From positions 1 to 23,081 of the forward strand of contig JAEYUO010000113.1 in assembly GCA_023432465.1 (NCBI GenBank): a stretch of 23,081 bases of DNA. The letters are read 5' to 3'. The notes under the pieces are model-generated. The model was not told the origin of the DNA. It saw only the letters and a list, made by a program, of their open reading frames with translations, and did no database searches. This document shows positions 8,430 to 16,406 of this stretch, one piece after another (position 1 is the first letter of the stretch; each line of letters opens with the position of its first letter). This DNA comes from Planctomycetota bacterium (GTDB lineage Bacteria > Planctomycetota > Phycisphaerae > Phycisphaerales > UBA1924). The position numbers were made by a program, and so were the translations under genes.

Positions 8430-10607
8430 ATGAAGAACTCGACCATGACCGCGGCGATTCTGCTGATGGCAGCGGGAACCGCCATCGCTCAGCCCGCACT
8501 GGACGGAAAAATCGATGCCGGCGATACCGCGTTCTATGGGGCCGCGAAGTGGCTGCAGACCAACCCCACGGGGTTCGGCGACCACAACTCCGGCTCACAG
8601 CCGCCGTGTGCGGGCTTCGGCGCGGGGATTCGCATCGCGATCAACAACTCCAACACGCTGGGTGTGGCCGGCGGCACGGGCGCATCCAGCGGCGCGGGCG
8701 TCACGACCGGCGTGGAGATCGCCATCCCGCTGTCCCAGCTCGGCAACCCCGCGGGGCCGATCCGCATCGCCGGCTTCATCAACGGCGGCGGGCATGACTT
8801 CCTGTCCAATCAGGTCATCGGCAGCCTGCCCGCGGACACAGGCAACCTCGGCGAGCCGAGGCTCGTGGACTTCTCCCTGATCGACGGCGACCAGTTCGTC
8901 GAAGTCGCCGCGGCCCTGCCCGCCTGCACCACCTCGATCGTGTTCGATGGCGAACTCGACGGCGCGTACGGCGCGGCTCTGTGGACGCAGTCCATCGCGA
9001 CCAACTTCGGCGACTCCAATCTCGGACAGATCGACTACGCCAACGGCTCCGAGATCGACTCCCTGCACGGCTACATCTGCGATTCGGATATCGGCAACGG
9101 CGTGGAGCCGGTGCTGTTCCTGTTCATCGCAGGGAATGTCGAAACCAACTTCAACAAGCTGGACCTGTTCCTGGATGTCGGCGCAGGCGGGCAGAACCAG
9201 CTCCGCGGCGATAATCCCAACGTCGATTTCAACGGCCTCAACCGCATGGGCAACGACGGCGTCAACCCGGGGCTGAAGTTCGATGCAGGGTTCGAGTCCG
9301 ACTTCTACCTCACCATGTCGTGCGGCGGCAGCCCGTTCGCGACCTTCGCAAACTTCGCGCAGACCCTGACCGACGGCGGCGGCCAGGGCCAGTACATCGG
9401 CTCCGGCGGCTCCGGAACCAGCTTCCTGCAGGCGCAGGCCTGCCCCCCCACCCTGCCCGATGCCGGGCTCGCCTACGGCTCGGAGCTGAACGCTGTCTAC
9501 TCCTACCTCGATGAGCCCAACAACAAGCTCTACGTCCACATCACCGGCAACCTCAAGAGCAGCGACGAGCAGCACCGCCTGCACCTGCTCTTTGATGTCA
9601 TCGCCGGCGAGGGCCAGAACGCGATGCGCGGCGACAATGTCCGCGTTGGTCTGGCCGAGGGCGGCCAGGGCGTCATCAATCGCCTGGGCAACAACGGGAT
9701 CGATCCCGGGCTGACCTTTGATGCCGACTTCGCCGCGGACTACATCATGGTCTTCCACTACGAGGAAGCCAACGGCGCTCGCGGCGTTGTCGATGCGGCC
9801 GTCGTCCGCACCAACGGCCGTCTGGGCGTCGGCGGCGGCAACGCCTTCAGCCTCGACTACGGCACCTTCCAGGGCAAGGCCTCCGGCACGCTGCTCACGC
9901 TCGACGGCAGCAACTTTTGCTGCGTCGGTCTCGACCCGGGCGAGATCCAGCGAAACGGCATCCGCCTCCAGGACGACTTCACCGCCGACATCTACTCCGC
10001 GTTCGCTCCTCGCGAATCCGGCATGGTGCTCGATGCGTTCCGCACCGTTTTCGGCGGGTTCGGCACGCTGCAGGACTGGGACAACTGGCTCGCGGACCCG
10101 CAGACCGCTCCACGCGACGGCATGATCCAGGCCGTGATGAGCAACCGCAACCTCGTCGGCGTGACCGATGTCGATGCATCCGGCGCGGCCGGCGCGACCG
10201 AGGGCATCGAGATCATCATCGATCTTGATGAGCTCGGCTGGGACGGCGCAAGCGATATCAAGGTCGCCGGGTTCATCGGGAACGGGGAGACGACGTTCCT
10301 CTCCAACCAGGTCCTCGGCGGTCTGCCCGATGGCGCCGGCAACCTGGGCGAGCCGCGGCTGGTCAACTTCGACGCTATCGCCGGAACCCAGTATGTCGTG
10401 CTCGCCTCCGTGGGCGGCGGATTCTGCGATGCCGACTGGTGCCAGGACGGCGAGAAGTCTGTTTCCGACATCTTCTGCTTCCTGGCCGACTGGTTCGCCA
10501 ACGATCCCGATGCCCGCACCTACGGTGGAGCATCCACCCCGGTGCAGGCGATCTTCGCCTGGCTTGCGGTGTGGTTCGCCACGCCCAACGGCCCCTGCGT
10601 GCCGTAA
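8430..10607 (+). CDS. Secreted multi-module protein with degenerate GC-type dockerin
   Basis: 725 residues from the ATG at 8430, with AGGAGAGG at 6 nt and a signal peptide (MKNSTMTAAILLMAAGTAIA, cleavage before QPALDG). The chain is built of repeats: heads with DG-D-YGAA-Q-FGD at about 24-56 and 173-200; cores with GN-FNKL-LFLDVGAGGQN at about 228-296 and GNL-HRLHLLFDVIAGEGQN at 366-445, both followed by N-G-NPGL-FDA-F-DY; tails with GVEIAIPLSQLG to SNQVIGSLPADTGNLGEPRL at 66-160 and a close copy at 565-660. The first head joins straight to a tail, so module one lacks its core. Residues 666-725 form a Cys-bounded dockerin-like tail (DIFCFLADWFA, AIFAWLAVWFA). The module matches the PEP-CTERM protein at 2101-2994. 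Enzymatic motifs are not seen; a structural or binding surface protein is my inference. Confidence 0.82.
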   Translation: MKNSTMTAAILLMAAGTAIAQPALDGKIDAGDTAFYGAAKWLQTNPTGFGDHNSGSQPPCAGFGAGIRIAINNSNTLGVAGGTGASSGAGVTTGVEIAIPLSQLGNPAGPIRIAGFINGGGHDFLSNQVIGSLPADTGNLGEPRLVDFSLIDGDQFVEVAAALPACTTSIVFDGELDGAYGAALWTQSIATNFGDSNLGQIDYANGSEIDSLHGYICDSDIGNGVEPVLFLFIAGNVETNFNKLDLFLDVGAGGQNQLRGDNPNVDFNGLNRMGNDGVNPGLKFDAGFESDFYLTMSCGGSPFATFANFAQTLTDGGGQGQYIGSGGSGTSFLQAQACPPTLPDAGLAYGSELNAVYSYLDEPNNKLYVHITGNLKSSDEQHRLHLLFDVIAGEGQNAMRGDNVRVGLAEGGQGVINRLGNNGIDPGLTFDADFAADYIMVFHYEEANGARGVVDAAVVRTNGRLGVGGGNAFSLDYGTFQGKASGTLLTLDGSNFCCVGLDPGEIQRNGIRLQDDFTADIYSAFAPRESGMVLDAFRTVFGGFGTLQDWDNWLADPQTAPRDGMIQAVMSNRNLVGVTDVDASGAAGATEGIEIIIDLDELGWDGASDIKVAGFIGNGETTFLSNQVLGGLPDGAGNLGEPRLVNFDAIAGTQYVVLASVGGGFCDADWCQDGEKSVSDIFCFLADWFANDPDARTYGGASTPVQAIFAWLAVWFATPNGPCVP

Positions 10608-10656
10608 TCCTTCTCACGCGATGCGCCGATTGATCGTGTGAAGTCCGCTTCAACGC

Positions 10657-10690
10657 AAAGGGCCCCCGTCACAGGACGGGGGCCTTTTTT
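10657..10690 (+). terminator. Rho-independent terminator after the dockerin gene
   Basis: A perfect 10-bp GC stem (GGCCCCCGTC with GACGGGGGCC, loop ACAG) is followed by TTTTTT and preceded by AAAG. It lies about 50 bp past the plus-strand stop and about 40 bp past the end of the convergent ABC gene. On the minus strand the following sequence is only CTTTGCG, so activity there should be weaker. Confidence 0.92.
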
Positions 10691-10731
10691 CAACTCGTTC
10701 TCACCGGCTCGATCAACAGCGTCCAATCACA

Positions 10732-12495
10732 TCACGCCGCGCCGACCACCGCATCGTCAGCCGTCGCCAGTCGCAGGATCTCCGCCTGCGTCATCCGCTC
10801 GCCCTTGAGTTCGCCGGCGATCCGCCCCGCGCACAGCACCACGATGCGGTCCGAGAGCATCAAAAGCTCGGGCATCTCGCTGGAAACCAGCAGCACCGCC
10901 GCCCCCGCATCCGCCGCGGCAGAGATCAACCGGTACACCTCGCTCTTCGTACCGACATCGATTCCCCTCGTCGGTTCATCGAGCAGCAGCACGTTGGTTT
11001 CTGCCCCCATCCACCGTGCCAGGAGCAGCTTCTGCTGATTCCCGCCGGACAGTTCGCCCGGCAGCGAACCGGCCGTCGCCGTCTTCACCTGAAACTCCCG
11101 GAGTCGGTCGCCCACGAGCCGTCGCTCCGATGCAAGCCGCCGGAACCCCCAGCTTGCCAGCCGCGGCATCACGGGCACGGCGATGTTTTCACCCACGCCG
11201 AGCTGGAAGAACAGGCCTTGCAGCTTGCGGTCCTCGGGCACATACCCCATCCCCGCTGCGATCGACTGCTTGATCCCCGCATGGCGGCCGTCGCACACAA
11301 CGCGGCCATTCGCCTCGATGCGGCCCGAAGCGCGACGATCCAGCCCGAATATCGCATCGAGCAGTTCGGACCGGCCCGCTCCGACCAGGCCACCGACACC
11401 GACGACCTCACCCGGACGAACATCGAGCGCGACATCGACGAGCTTCCCCGGCGAGCACAGGCCCCGAACGTGCAGACCCCGGTTCGCTTCACTGCCGCCG
11501 CCGTCGCCGTTGATCTCGGATGCGGATGCTGCGCGGGCAGAACGCGGGGTCCCGCTCACCTTGCGCCCGATCATCTGCTCCACCAGCGCGGGCTCATCGA
11601 TATCCCGCACGTTCGAGGTTGCAACAAACCGCCCGTCGCGAAGCACCGTCACGCGGTCGCACACCGCAAAGATCTCCCCCATGCGGTGAGAGACATAGAT
11701 GATCGTCAGTCCGTCCGCCGCCAGCTGTCGCACGATCTGGAGCAGCCGTTCCACCTCCGCCACCGCCAGCGAGCTGGTGGGCTCATCCAGCACAATCACC
11801 CGCGCCGCATGACCGCCCCTCCCATCCCCCTGCTCCCCGGTGCGTTCATCCAGACTCTGGGCGATCTGCACGATCTGCCGATGCCCCGGCGAAAGACTGC
11901 CCAGCGACGACCGTACATCGATCATCGGCTCAAGTCGCGCCAGCAACTTGGATGCACGGCGTTCCGCCTCACGGAAGTCCACGAGTCCCAGTCGGTTCCG
12001 CGGCAGGTCGTGCAGGCACAGATTCTCCGCGACGCTCAGGTTCGGGCACTGCGCAAGCTCCTGATGCACAATGCGGATCCCCGCATCAAACGCATCCTCG
12101 ATCGAGCCCGGCTTGAGCGTCCGCCCATCCCCACGCGACAGGTCTCCACCCGGTAGCGCGATCTTCACCAAACCCGTGTCCTGCTTGTGAAGCCCGGAGA
12201 TGACCTTCCCCAGCGTGCTCTTGCCCGCGCCGTTCTCACCCATCAGCGCGTGGACCTCGCCCGCACGGAACGAAACGCTCACCTCGCTCAGCGCCTGGGT
12301 GATGCCGAAGCGCTTGGAGATCCCATCAGCCCGCAGCACAACCGCGACATCCCCGGCCGGCGCAGCGCCTCCCCGCCCAATCGCGTTCTCCGATGCCTGT
12401 CCACTGGAGTCCATCACGTGCGCTGCCCCGTGCTCAATCTCGAGAGAGCCTTCTGAAAAAGCCGCCGAGCGGAGCTCCCTCCGCCCGGCGGGCAT
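10732..12495 (-). CDS. Sugar ABC transporter ATP-binding protein with two ATPase domains (RbsA/XylG/MglA family)
   Basis: Up to 587 residues. Domain 1 has Walker A GENGAGKST (86-94), a weakened signature LSPGHRQIVQIAQSL, Walker B VIVLDEPTSSL and the switch His in YVSHRMGEIF. Domain 2 has the degenerate Walker A typical of this family (GLVGAGRSELL), VPEDRKLQGLF, signature LSGGNQQKLLLARWM and Walker B LLLDEPTRGIDVGTK. The family energises uptake of monosaccharides such as ribose, xylose or galactose. Two low-complexity inserts are unusual: one between signature and Walker B of domain 1 (DERTGEQGDGRGGHA) and one in the linker (ASASEINGDGGGSEANRG). The start is uncertain: ATG at 12495 or ATG at 12414 (MDSSGQ), neither with a good ribosome binding site; relatives usually begin near VLRADGISKRFG, about residue 53. 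It lies 27 bp after the binding-protein gene and is the last gene of the operon; no permease follows. Confidence 0.93.
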   Translation of the reverse strand: MPAGRRELRSAAFSEGSLEIEHGAAHVMDSSGQASENAIGRGGAAPAGDVAVVLRADGISKRFGITQALSEVSVSFRAGEVHALMGENGAGKSTLGKVISGLHKQDTGLVKIALPGGDLSRGDGRTLKPGSIEDAFDAGIRIVHQELAQCPNLSVAENLCLHDLPRNRLGLVDFREAERRASKLLARLEPMIDVRSSLGSLSPGHRQIVQIAQSLDERTGEQGDGRGGHAARVIVLDEPTSSLAVAEVERLLQIVRQLAADGLTIIYVSHRMGEIFAVCDRVTVLRDGRFVATSNVRDIDEPALVEQMIGRKVSGTPRSARAASASEINGDGGGSEANRGLHVRGLCSPGKLVDVALDVRPGEVVGVGGLVGAGRSELLDAIFGLDRRASGRIEANGRVVCDGRHAGIKQSIAAGMGYVPEDRKLQGLFFQLGVGENIAVPVMPRLASWGFRRLASERRLVGDRLREFQVKTATAGSLPGELSGGNQQKLLLARWMGAETNVLLLDEPTRGIDVGTKSEVYRLISAAADAGAAVLLVSSEMPELLMLSDRIVVLCAGRIAGELKGERMTQAEILRLATADDAVVGAA

Positions 12496-12504
12496 CGATC
12501 ACAT

Positions 12505-12520
12505 CGGCGCGGCCGCGCCG
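12505..12520. repeat. Perfect 16-bp GC palindrome between ABC genes
   Basis: CGGCGCGGCCGCGCCG lies in the 27-bp gap between the binding-protein stop and the ATPase start. A stem-loop here could stabilise or attenuate the mRNA and so lower ATPase expression relative to binding protein. It has no T tract, so it is not a standard terminator. Confidence 0.45.
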
Positions 12521-12522
12521 GA

Positions 12523-13515
12523 TTACTTCTTGCCGAGCCACTTCTCCCAGATGCCCTCGTACTTGGCCACACTGTCCTTGGTGACCACGCTCAACTCGAA
12601 GTTGTTGACCACCTTCGCGGGCTTCTTGCCGTTGTGGACCTTCTCGAAGAGCATCTTCACCGTTTCCGCACCCCAGCCATAGCAATCTTGGCCGATCAGG
12701 GCCTGGACCTGTCCGCTCTTGACGTACACAAGCTGCTCGGGAAGGTGATCGACCGAGACAACCTTGGCCTGCTGATACACCCCATCGAGCGCGTTCTTCG
12801 TGAACAGCGGCCACCCGCCGACCATCGCCCAACCGGTGATGTCCGGGTTGGAGCTCTGCACGCTCTGCACGCGCTGCGCGGCCTCCGCCGCGGTCTCGGC
12901 GTGGTAGTACGTGTCCTTGATGGTGATCTCAGGATACTTCTTGGCCTGCTCCTTCACGCCGCGAACGCGGGCCTGGAGGTTTGGAGCGTTCTGATTGCCC
13001 GCGAGAATCGCGACGACGCCCTTCTCGCCCATCGCCTTGGCGAGCTCTTCCATCACCTTCCGGCCGGCGGCCTCATCGTCGATCCCAAAGTACGCAAAGC
13101 GCTTGCTCTCGGGGGAGTCGGAGTCAAACGTGGCAACTTCGACCCCCTTATCGACCGCCGCATCGATCGCGCCCTTGAGCAGCTTGCCATCGGAGCAGGA
13201 GATCGACACGCCATCCACGCCCTGCGACACGAGCTGCTCCAGGAACTGAGCCTGCTGCTGGGCATCCTCGTTGTTCGGGGTGCGCCAGTTGATCTTCACG
13301 TCCACGCCATACTGCTTGGACAGTTCCTTGGCCATGTCCTCCGCGCCGGTCCTCGCGGCCTGGAAGACAGGGTTGGACTGGCTCTTGGCGATCACGCCAA
13401 AGACGTACGACTTCTTGGCGGGCTCCGTTGTCGGGGCCCACGCGGCAAGCATCAGGCCGGCGCCGATGGCCGCCGCGCCGACGACCGCCTTGCAGAATCC
13501 TCGTTTCGTGAACAT
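12523..13515 (-). CDS. Periplasmic sugar-binding protein of an ABC transporter (RbsB-like, Periplasmic_binding_4)
   Basis: 330 residues from the ATG at 13515, which has CGGAGA about 9 nt upstream; the frame stays open to 13797 but that extension is Pro/Arg/Gly-rich and unlikely. The N-terminus has a basic start (MFTKRGFCK) and a hydrophobic signal (VVGAAAIGAGLMLAA), with no lipobox Cys, so a soluble periplasmic protein is expected. The mature part follows the RbsB plan: VFGVIAKSQSNPVFQAARTG, VDVKINWRTPNNEDAQQQ, VSQGVDGVSISCSD, VEVATFDSDSPESKRFAYFG, GEKGVVAILAG and GWAMVGGWPL, with LIGQDCYGWGAETVKML near the end. The ligand is likely a monosaccharide or related polyol but cannot be fixed from sequence. 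It heads the operon with the ATPase gene 27 bp downstream. Confidence 0.9.
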   Translation of the reverse strand: MFTKRGFCKAVVGAAAIGAGLMLAAWAPTTEPAKKSYVFGVIAKSQSNPVFQAARTGAEDMAKELSKQYGVDVKINWRTPNNEDAQQQAQFLEQLVSQGVDGVSISCSDGKLLKGAIDAAVDKGVEVATFDSDSPESKRFAYFGIDDEAAGRKVMEELAKAMGEKGVVAILAGNQNAPNLQARVRGVKEQAKKYPEITIKDTYYHAETAAEAAQRVQSVQSSNPDITGWAMVGGWPLFTKNALDGVYQQAKVVSVDHLPEQLVYVKSGQVQALIGQDCYGWGAETVKMLFEKVHNGKKPAKVVNNFELSVVTKDSVAKYEGIWEKWLGKK

Positions 13516-13579
13516 GGTGCATTCTCCGGGATGTGCCTCGGTGCCGAACCGGCCCGGGCTTAGGTGTGTTGGGATGGAG

Positions 13580-13585
13580 AGTGTA
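13580..13585 (-). promoter_or_regulatory. Candidate -10 box TACACT for the ABC operon
   Basis: On the minus strand TACACT follows CCGG and lies about 65 bp upstream of the binding-protein start. No good -35 box stands at 17 bp. Confidence 0.25.
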
Positions 13586-13634
13586 CCGGAACGCCCGACA
13601 AACGTGCCCGGGGGAGGGCAAGTTCCGGTGGGAA

Positions 13635-15053
13635 TCAAGCGTCGGCACCCCTCACAGCCCCATACAGCCCCAATCGGCGGATCGCATCCGACACACCGGG
13701 GGCCAGAAGGCCCTCCGCATCGGCGGATCTGCCTTCGGCGAACGCCCGGCGAACCTCGCTCGCGCTGGCATCGATCCGTCCAACCGGCACGATCCACAGG
13801 GCCCAGGCCGCGAGTTCCTCAGCCGACCAGAACCCGGTCTCGGCCATCCGTTGGCTGATCGAGGCGGCATCGACTCCTGTCTCACCCCGGGCCATTACCG
13901 CGGGTTCGGCGAGGCTGATGATCCGCCGCGGCTCGCGCCAGCGGTGGAAGCTCGTCGCCTGATCAGCGCCGATGAGCAGCCGCGCGACCGTCTGCGATCC
14001 GCCATGGTCATTCATCCACCCGCGCGCGCGGGCGAGCGTCTCGACGGTATAGCTGGGCCCCTGGGAAGAGCCGCTACGCGCGATCTCATCATCCCACACC
14101 GCCGCCCGTTCCACACCATTGGTCGCGATCCGGACCAACTCCAGACGGGCCTCATCCGAGGCGACCGGGCCATCTGCTTTGTGCGGCGACCTCGCGGCGG
14201 GCACGAACACAAGCCACGCTCGCCCCGGGCAGCCGTGCAGGAGTTCGAGTTGATTTCTCACCCGCTGCGCCAGCTCGACATGCGCGATATGCGGAGGATC
14301 GAACGTCCCGCCAAAGAAGATCACCAGCGGCACGCCCGCGGGCACGGGCAGCGGCGAGATGGACGCCACATCACTCGGCTGCCCGCCAGAGCCGAGCTTG
14401 CTGTCCGTCGCGATCCACTGGCGCGCGATCTCGACCACGCGCTGGCCAACTTTCGGCAGCACGCGATTGGCGCGTCGCACTACCCCGAAGATGTGCGGGA
14501 TGAGCGAGGGCTTGCGCAGCATGTCCCAGACGGCACGACCGACATGTGTGCCGCCGCTGGGCGTGACCCACCCGAGAACCTCCGCCGGGAGGGTCTGTTC
14601 CGGAGTGTCGCTGACGCCTCGAACCACCGTCCACGCCAACCCGCGCCGCTCACATTCCGCGGCAAAGGCGTGCGTCTCCATGTCCACAATCGCCGCACCG
14701 GAACTGGCGGCGAGTTCGCGCTTGTCCTCGGGCCCGGCGACGATGCGATCAACCGCGATCAGCGTCACGCCCGCCGCATCGGCAAATCGTGGCATCCAGC
14801 GCCCGCCGTGCTCATCGACGACCGCGGCGATCCGCGGCACATCATCCGTCTGGGTGAGCCCGCCGCACGCACCCGCGAGGATCATGAGCGAGCCCGGCTC
14901 ATGGCCGTCCGCGACACGCCGAAGCTCCTTGACGATCGCATCCTTCCCGATCCCTGTCTGCACGACACGAGCGTGATGCAGGCCCGCGGCCCGCAGTGCG
15001 CGCTGCACCGCCGTGCGTTCGATCTTCATCGGGCAGAACACGATGATGGCCAT
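13635..15053 (-). CDS. nadD: Fused nucleosidase/nucleoside phosphorylase-like and nicotinate-nucleotide adenylyltransferase
   Basis: 472 residues. Residues 1 to about 190 look like a PNP/MTAN-type nucleosidase (VDMETHAF at 123-130, the ribose-binding Glu motif, and RGVSD at 145-149 with the catalytic Asp149), resembling the phosphorylase called HpnG in some genomes. After a linker (about 190-242), residues 243-466 are NadD: GGTFDPPHIAH (248-258, the nucleotidyltransferase HxxH), SPHK (289-292), SYTVETL (334-340), LIGADQATSFHRW (360-372) and ASASEVR (429-435). NadD adenylates nicotinate mononucleotide in cytoplasmic NAD synthesis. The fusion is in one uninterrupted frame and both halves keep their key residues, so a bifunctional protein is likely; its first half might recycle a nucleoside or base. 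The ATG at 15053 has no clear ribosome binding site. The symbol applies to the C-terminal half. Confidence 0.88.
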   Translation of the reverse strand: MAIIVFCPMKIERTAVQRALRAAGLHHARVVQTGIGKDAIVKELRRVADGHEPGSLMILAGACGGLTQTDDVPRIAAVVDEHGGRWMPRFADAAGVTLIAVDRIVAGPEDKRELAASSGAAIVDMETHAFAAECERRGLAWTVVRGVSDTPEQTLPAEVLGWVTPSGGTHVGRAVWDMLRKPSLIPHIFGVVRRANRVLPKVGQRVVEIARQWIATDSKLGSGGQPSDVASISPLPVPAGVPLVIFFGGTFDPPHIAHVELAQRVRNQLELLHGCPGRAWLVFVPAARSPHKADGPVASDEARLELVRIATNGVERAAVWDDEIARSGSSQGPSYTVETLARARGWMNDHGGSQTVARLLIGADQATSFHRWREPRRIISLAEPAVMARGETGVDAASISQRMAETGFWSAEELAAWALWIVPVGRIDASASEVRRAFAEGRSADAEGLLAPGVSDAIRRLGLYGAVRGADA

Positions 15054-15131
15054 GCCGCAAGCGTACCGCGGCGACTCGCACCAGGAGGCGGAGTTTGAGC
15101 GGGCGGGTCGAGTTGCGCCGAAACCGCGGTG

Positions 15132-15647
15132 TCAGTCGAGCGGATAGACCAGCATCAGCGGACCCTGGCCTGCATCCCGCGATGACGGCTCCAGGTGCAG
15201 CCGCTTGAGGTCCACCGTCGGGAACTCGCGGTACACATCATCGGCCTGAAGGTTCTCGCGAAGCACACGACCGTCCGGCGTGCACACGGTGTAGAGCGGC
15301 ATCGGATCCGCGTGATGGATCAGGATGCGATACTCGCGGCATTCCAGCGTCCCGATGAGCCCGTCGGCTTCCACGATCGGCATCGCTCTTGCCGCGCCGG
15401 GGCCTGTCGCCCCGCTTCCGCCACCATGCACCCGCACCGCTCGCGCGCCATCGACTCCGCCCGCGCGGGACCAGTCGGGGTTGATCAGGCTTCCCACCAG
15501 GGCGAACGCACACACGCCGCCCGCCACCAGCAGCGCCCGTCGAAGCCATCGGGGCGTCGAGGCGGCGGTGTGGGTCGCTTGGCGCAAGGTTTCCACTTCG
15601 GATCGGACAGCATTCGACGAGGTGTCGCGGGGTGTCTGAGTGTCCAT
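15132..15647 (-). CDS. Single-pass membrane protein of unknown function
   Basis: 171 residues. An N-terminal cytoplasmic stretch of about 35 residues (polar, with VRSEVETLRQATHTAAS) is followed by WLRR and one transmembrane helix (ALLVAGGVCAFALVGSLI, about 38-55). A Gly/Ala-rich linker and a C-terminal domain of about 85 residues follow (EADGLIGTLECREYRILIHHADPMPLYTVC, then FPTVDLKRLHLEP). The Arg pair before the helix and its polarity suggest N-in, C-out. No family is recognised. It sits between the nadD fusion, 78 bp downstream, and the tRNA-Glu gene, probably as its own transcription unit. The ribosome binding site is weak. Confidence 0.7.
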   Translation of the reverse strand: MDTQTPRDTSSNAVRSEVETLRQATHTAASTPRWLRRALLVAGGVCAFALVGSLINPDWSRAGGVDGARAVRVHGGGSGATGPGAARAMPIVEADGLIGTLECREYRILIHHADPMPLYTVCTPDGRVLRENLQADDVYREFPTVDLKRLHLEPSSRDAGQGPLMLVYPLD

Positions 15648-15777
15648 AACGCTGTATCGGCCGAATCTGCCGACACCTGCGGCAAGCCCCCGCGGGGGCG
15701 TTCATCGCGGCGATGTGCGACCCCGATAACGCCGCGATGGACCCGACCAACCGCCGATTTTGCCGCTCTGGAGCCAC

Positions 15778-15806
15778 TTCACGACGCGGACCGGGCGTCC
15801 TACCAT
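15778..15806 (+). promoter_or_regulatory. Putative promoter of tRNA-Glu
   Basis: TTCACG (15778-15783) and TACCAT (15801-15806) are 17 bp apart, and the -10 box ends 10 nt before the first base of the tRNA. Confidence 0.45.
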
Positions 15807-15816
15807 GTGCCCGCTT

Positions 15817-15891
15817 GGCCCCGTCGTCTAGCCTGGTCTAGGACATTACCCTTTCACGGTAAGAACATGGGTTCGAATCCCATCGGGGTCA
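15817..15891 (+). tRNA. tRNA-Glu (anticodon TTC)
   Basis: 75 nt fold into a full cloverleaf: acceptor GGCCCCG with CGGGGTC (one G-T pair) and discriminator A; anticodon stem TTACC/GGTAA around loop CTTTCAC giving anticodon TTC; T arm ATGGG/CCCAT around TTCGAAT. The 3' CCA is not encoded. No direct repeat of its 3' end, as an integrated element would leave, was noticed in the window. Confidence 0.97.
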
Positions 15892-15910
15892 TTCTTGCTC
15901 GCGGGCGGTT

Positions 15911-16396
15911 TCAGGTCGCGAGTTCGCGGAGCACCGCATCGGCGAAGCTGTCGAGGTAGCGCGCGGCAAACTCGTCCACCGCGCGGCATGTTGCCGCGTG
16001 ATCCACACCCCAGCAGACCGCGATCGCTTCGGGCGCGGCGGCATCGAACTGCACGGCCAGTTCGCCATCGATCACGAACGCGGGCGGCACCTTGTCGGCG
16101 AGGAAGGCCGAGAGCGCGTTCACCCCTGGGTGTCCGATCGAGATCTGCGGGAGCGGAGCGAGCATCTGGTCATTCAGTCGCCACAGGTCGGTGATGACCG
16201 CAACACTCGGCGGTGTGGCCTCTGCGCCGACAGGCGCGGCTTGGGTCGATTCGTTCCTGGCGGCGGACCACTTCGCCGCAACGGCCGCGGCGACGGCATC
16301 GCGCAGTTGATACGCGGCCGCGCGTTCGTGCAGCTCTGCCCGCAGGTGCGCACCGACGACGATCAGGACGAGGTTGTCGAGGTCGGGTTCGATCAT
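15911..16396 (-). CDS. Hypothetical protein co-transcribed with argF
   Basis: 161 residues. It starts 10 bp after the argF stop on the same strand, so it is probably translated from the same mRNA. The N-terminal half has DNLVLIVVGAHLRAELHERAAAY and an Ala-rich helix; the middle has VAVITDLWRLNDQ and PLPQISIGHPGVNALSAFLADKVP; the C-terminal part has AVCWGVDHAATCRAVDEFAARYLDSF. No signal peptide or transmembrane segment is present, so it is likely cytoplasmic. The family is not recognised. A GHPGVNA loop and several buried Cys/His residues could suggest ligand binding, but that is only a guess. Its stop lies 19 bp from the 3' end of the convergent tRNA. Confidence 0.72.
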   Translation of the reverse strand: MIEPDLDNLVLIVVGAHLRAELHERAAAYQLRDAVAAAVAAKWSAARNESTQAAPVGAEATPPSVAVITDLWRLNDQMLAPLPQISIGHPGVNALSAFLADKVPPAFVIDGELAVQFDAAAPEAIAVCWGVDHAATCRAVDEFAARYLDSFADAVLRELAT

Positions 16397-16406
16397 GGGG
16401 GAGAGC

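Noticed and set aside
8595..9758. 387-codon minus-strand open frame
   Set aside because: It is a shadow of the dockerin repeat protein, which has a signal peptide, ribosome binding site and promoter.
13533..15098. 521-codon plus-strand open frame
   Set aside because: It is antisense to the nucleosidase/NadD fusion, has an Arg/His/Pro-rich composition, and shows no domain or ribosome binding site.
15817..15891. tRNA-Glu as an integration site of a genomic island
   Set aside because: Housekeeping genes follow on both sides, no integrase is present, and no repeat of the tRNA 3' end was seen in the window.
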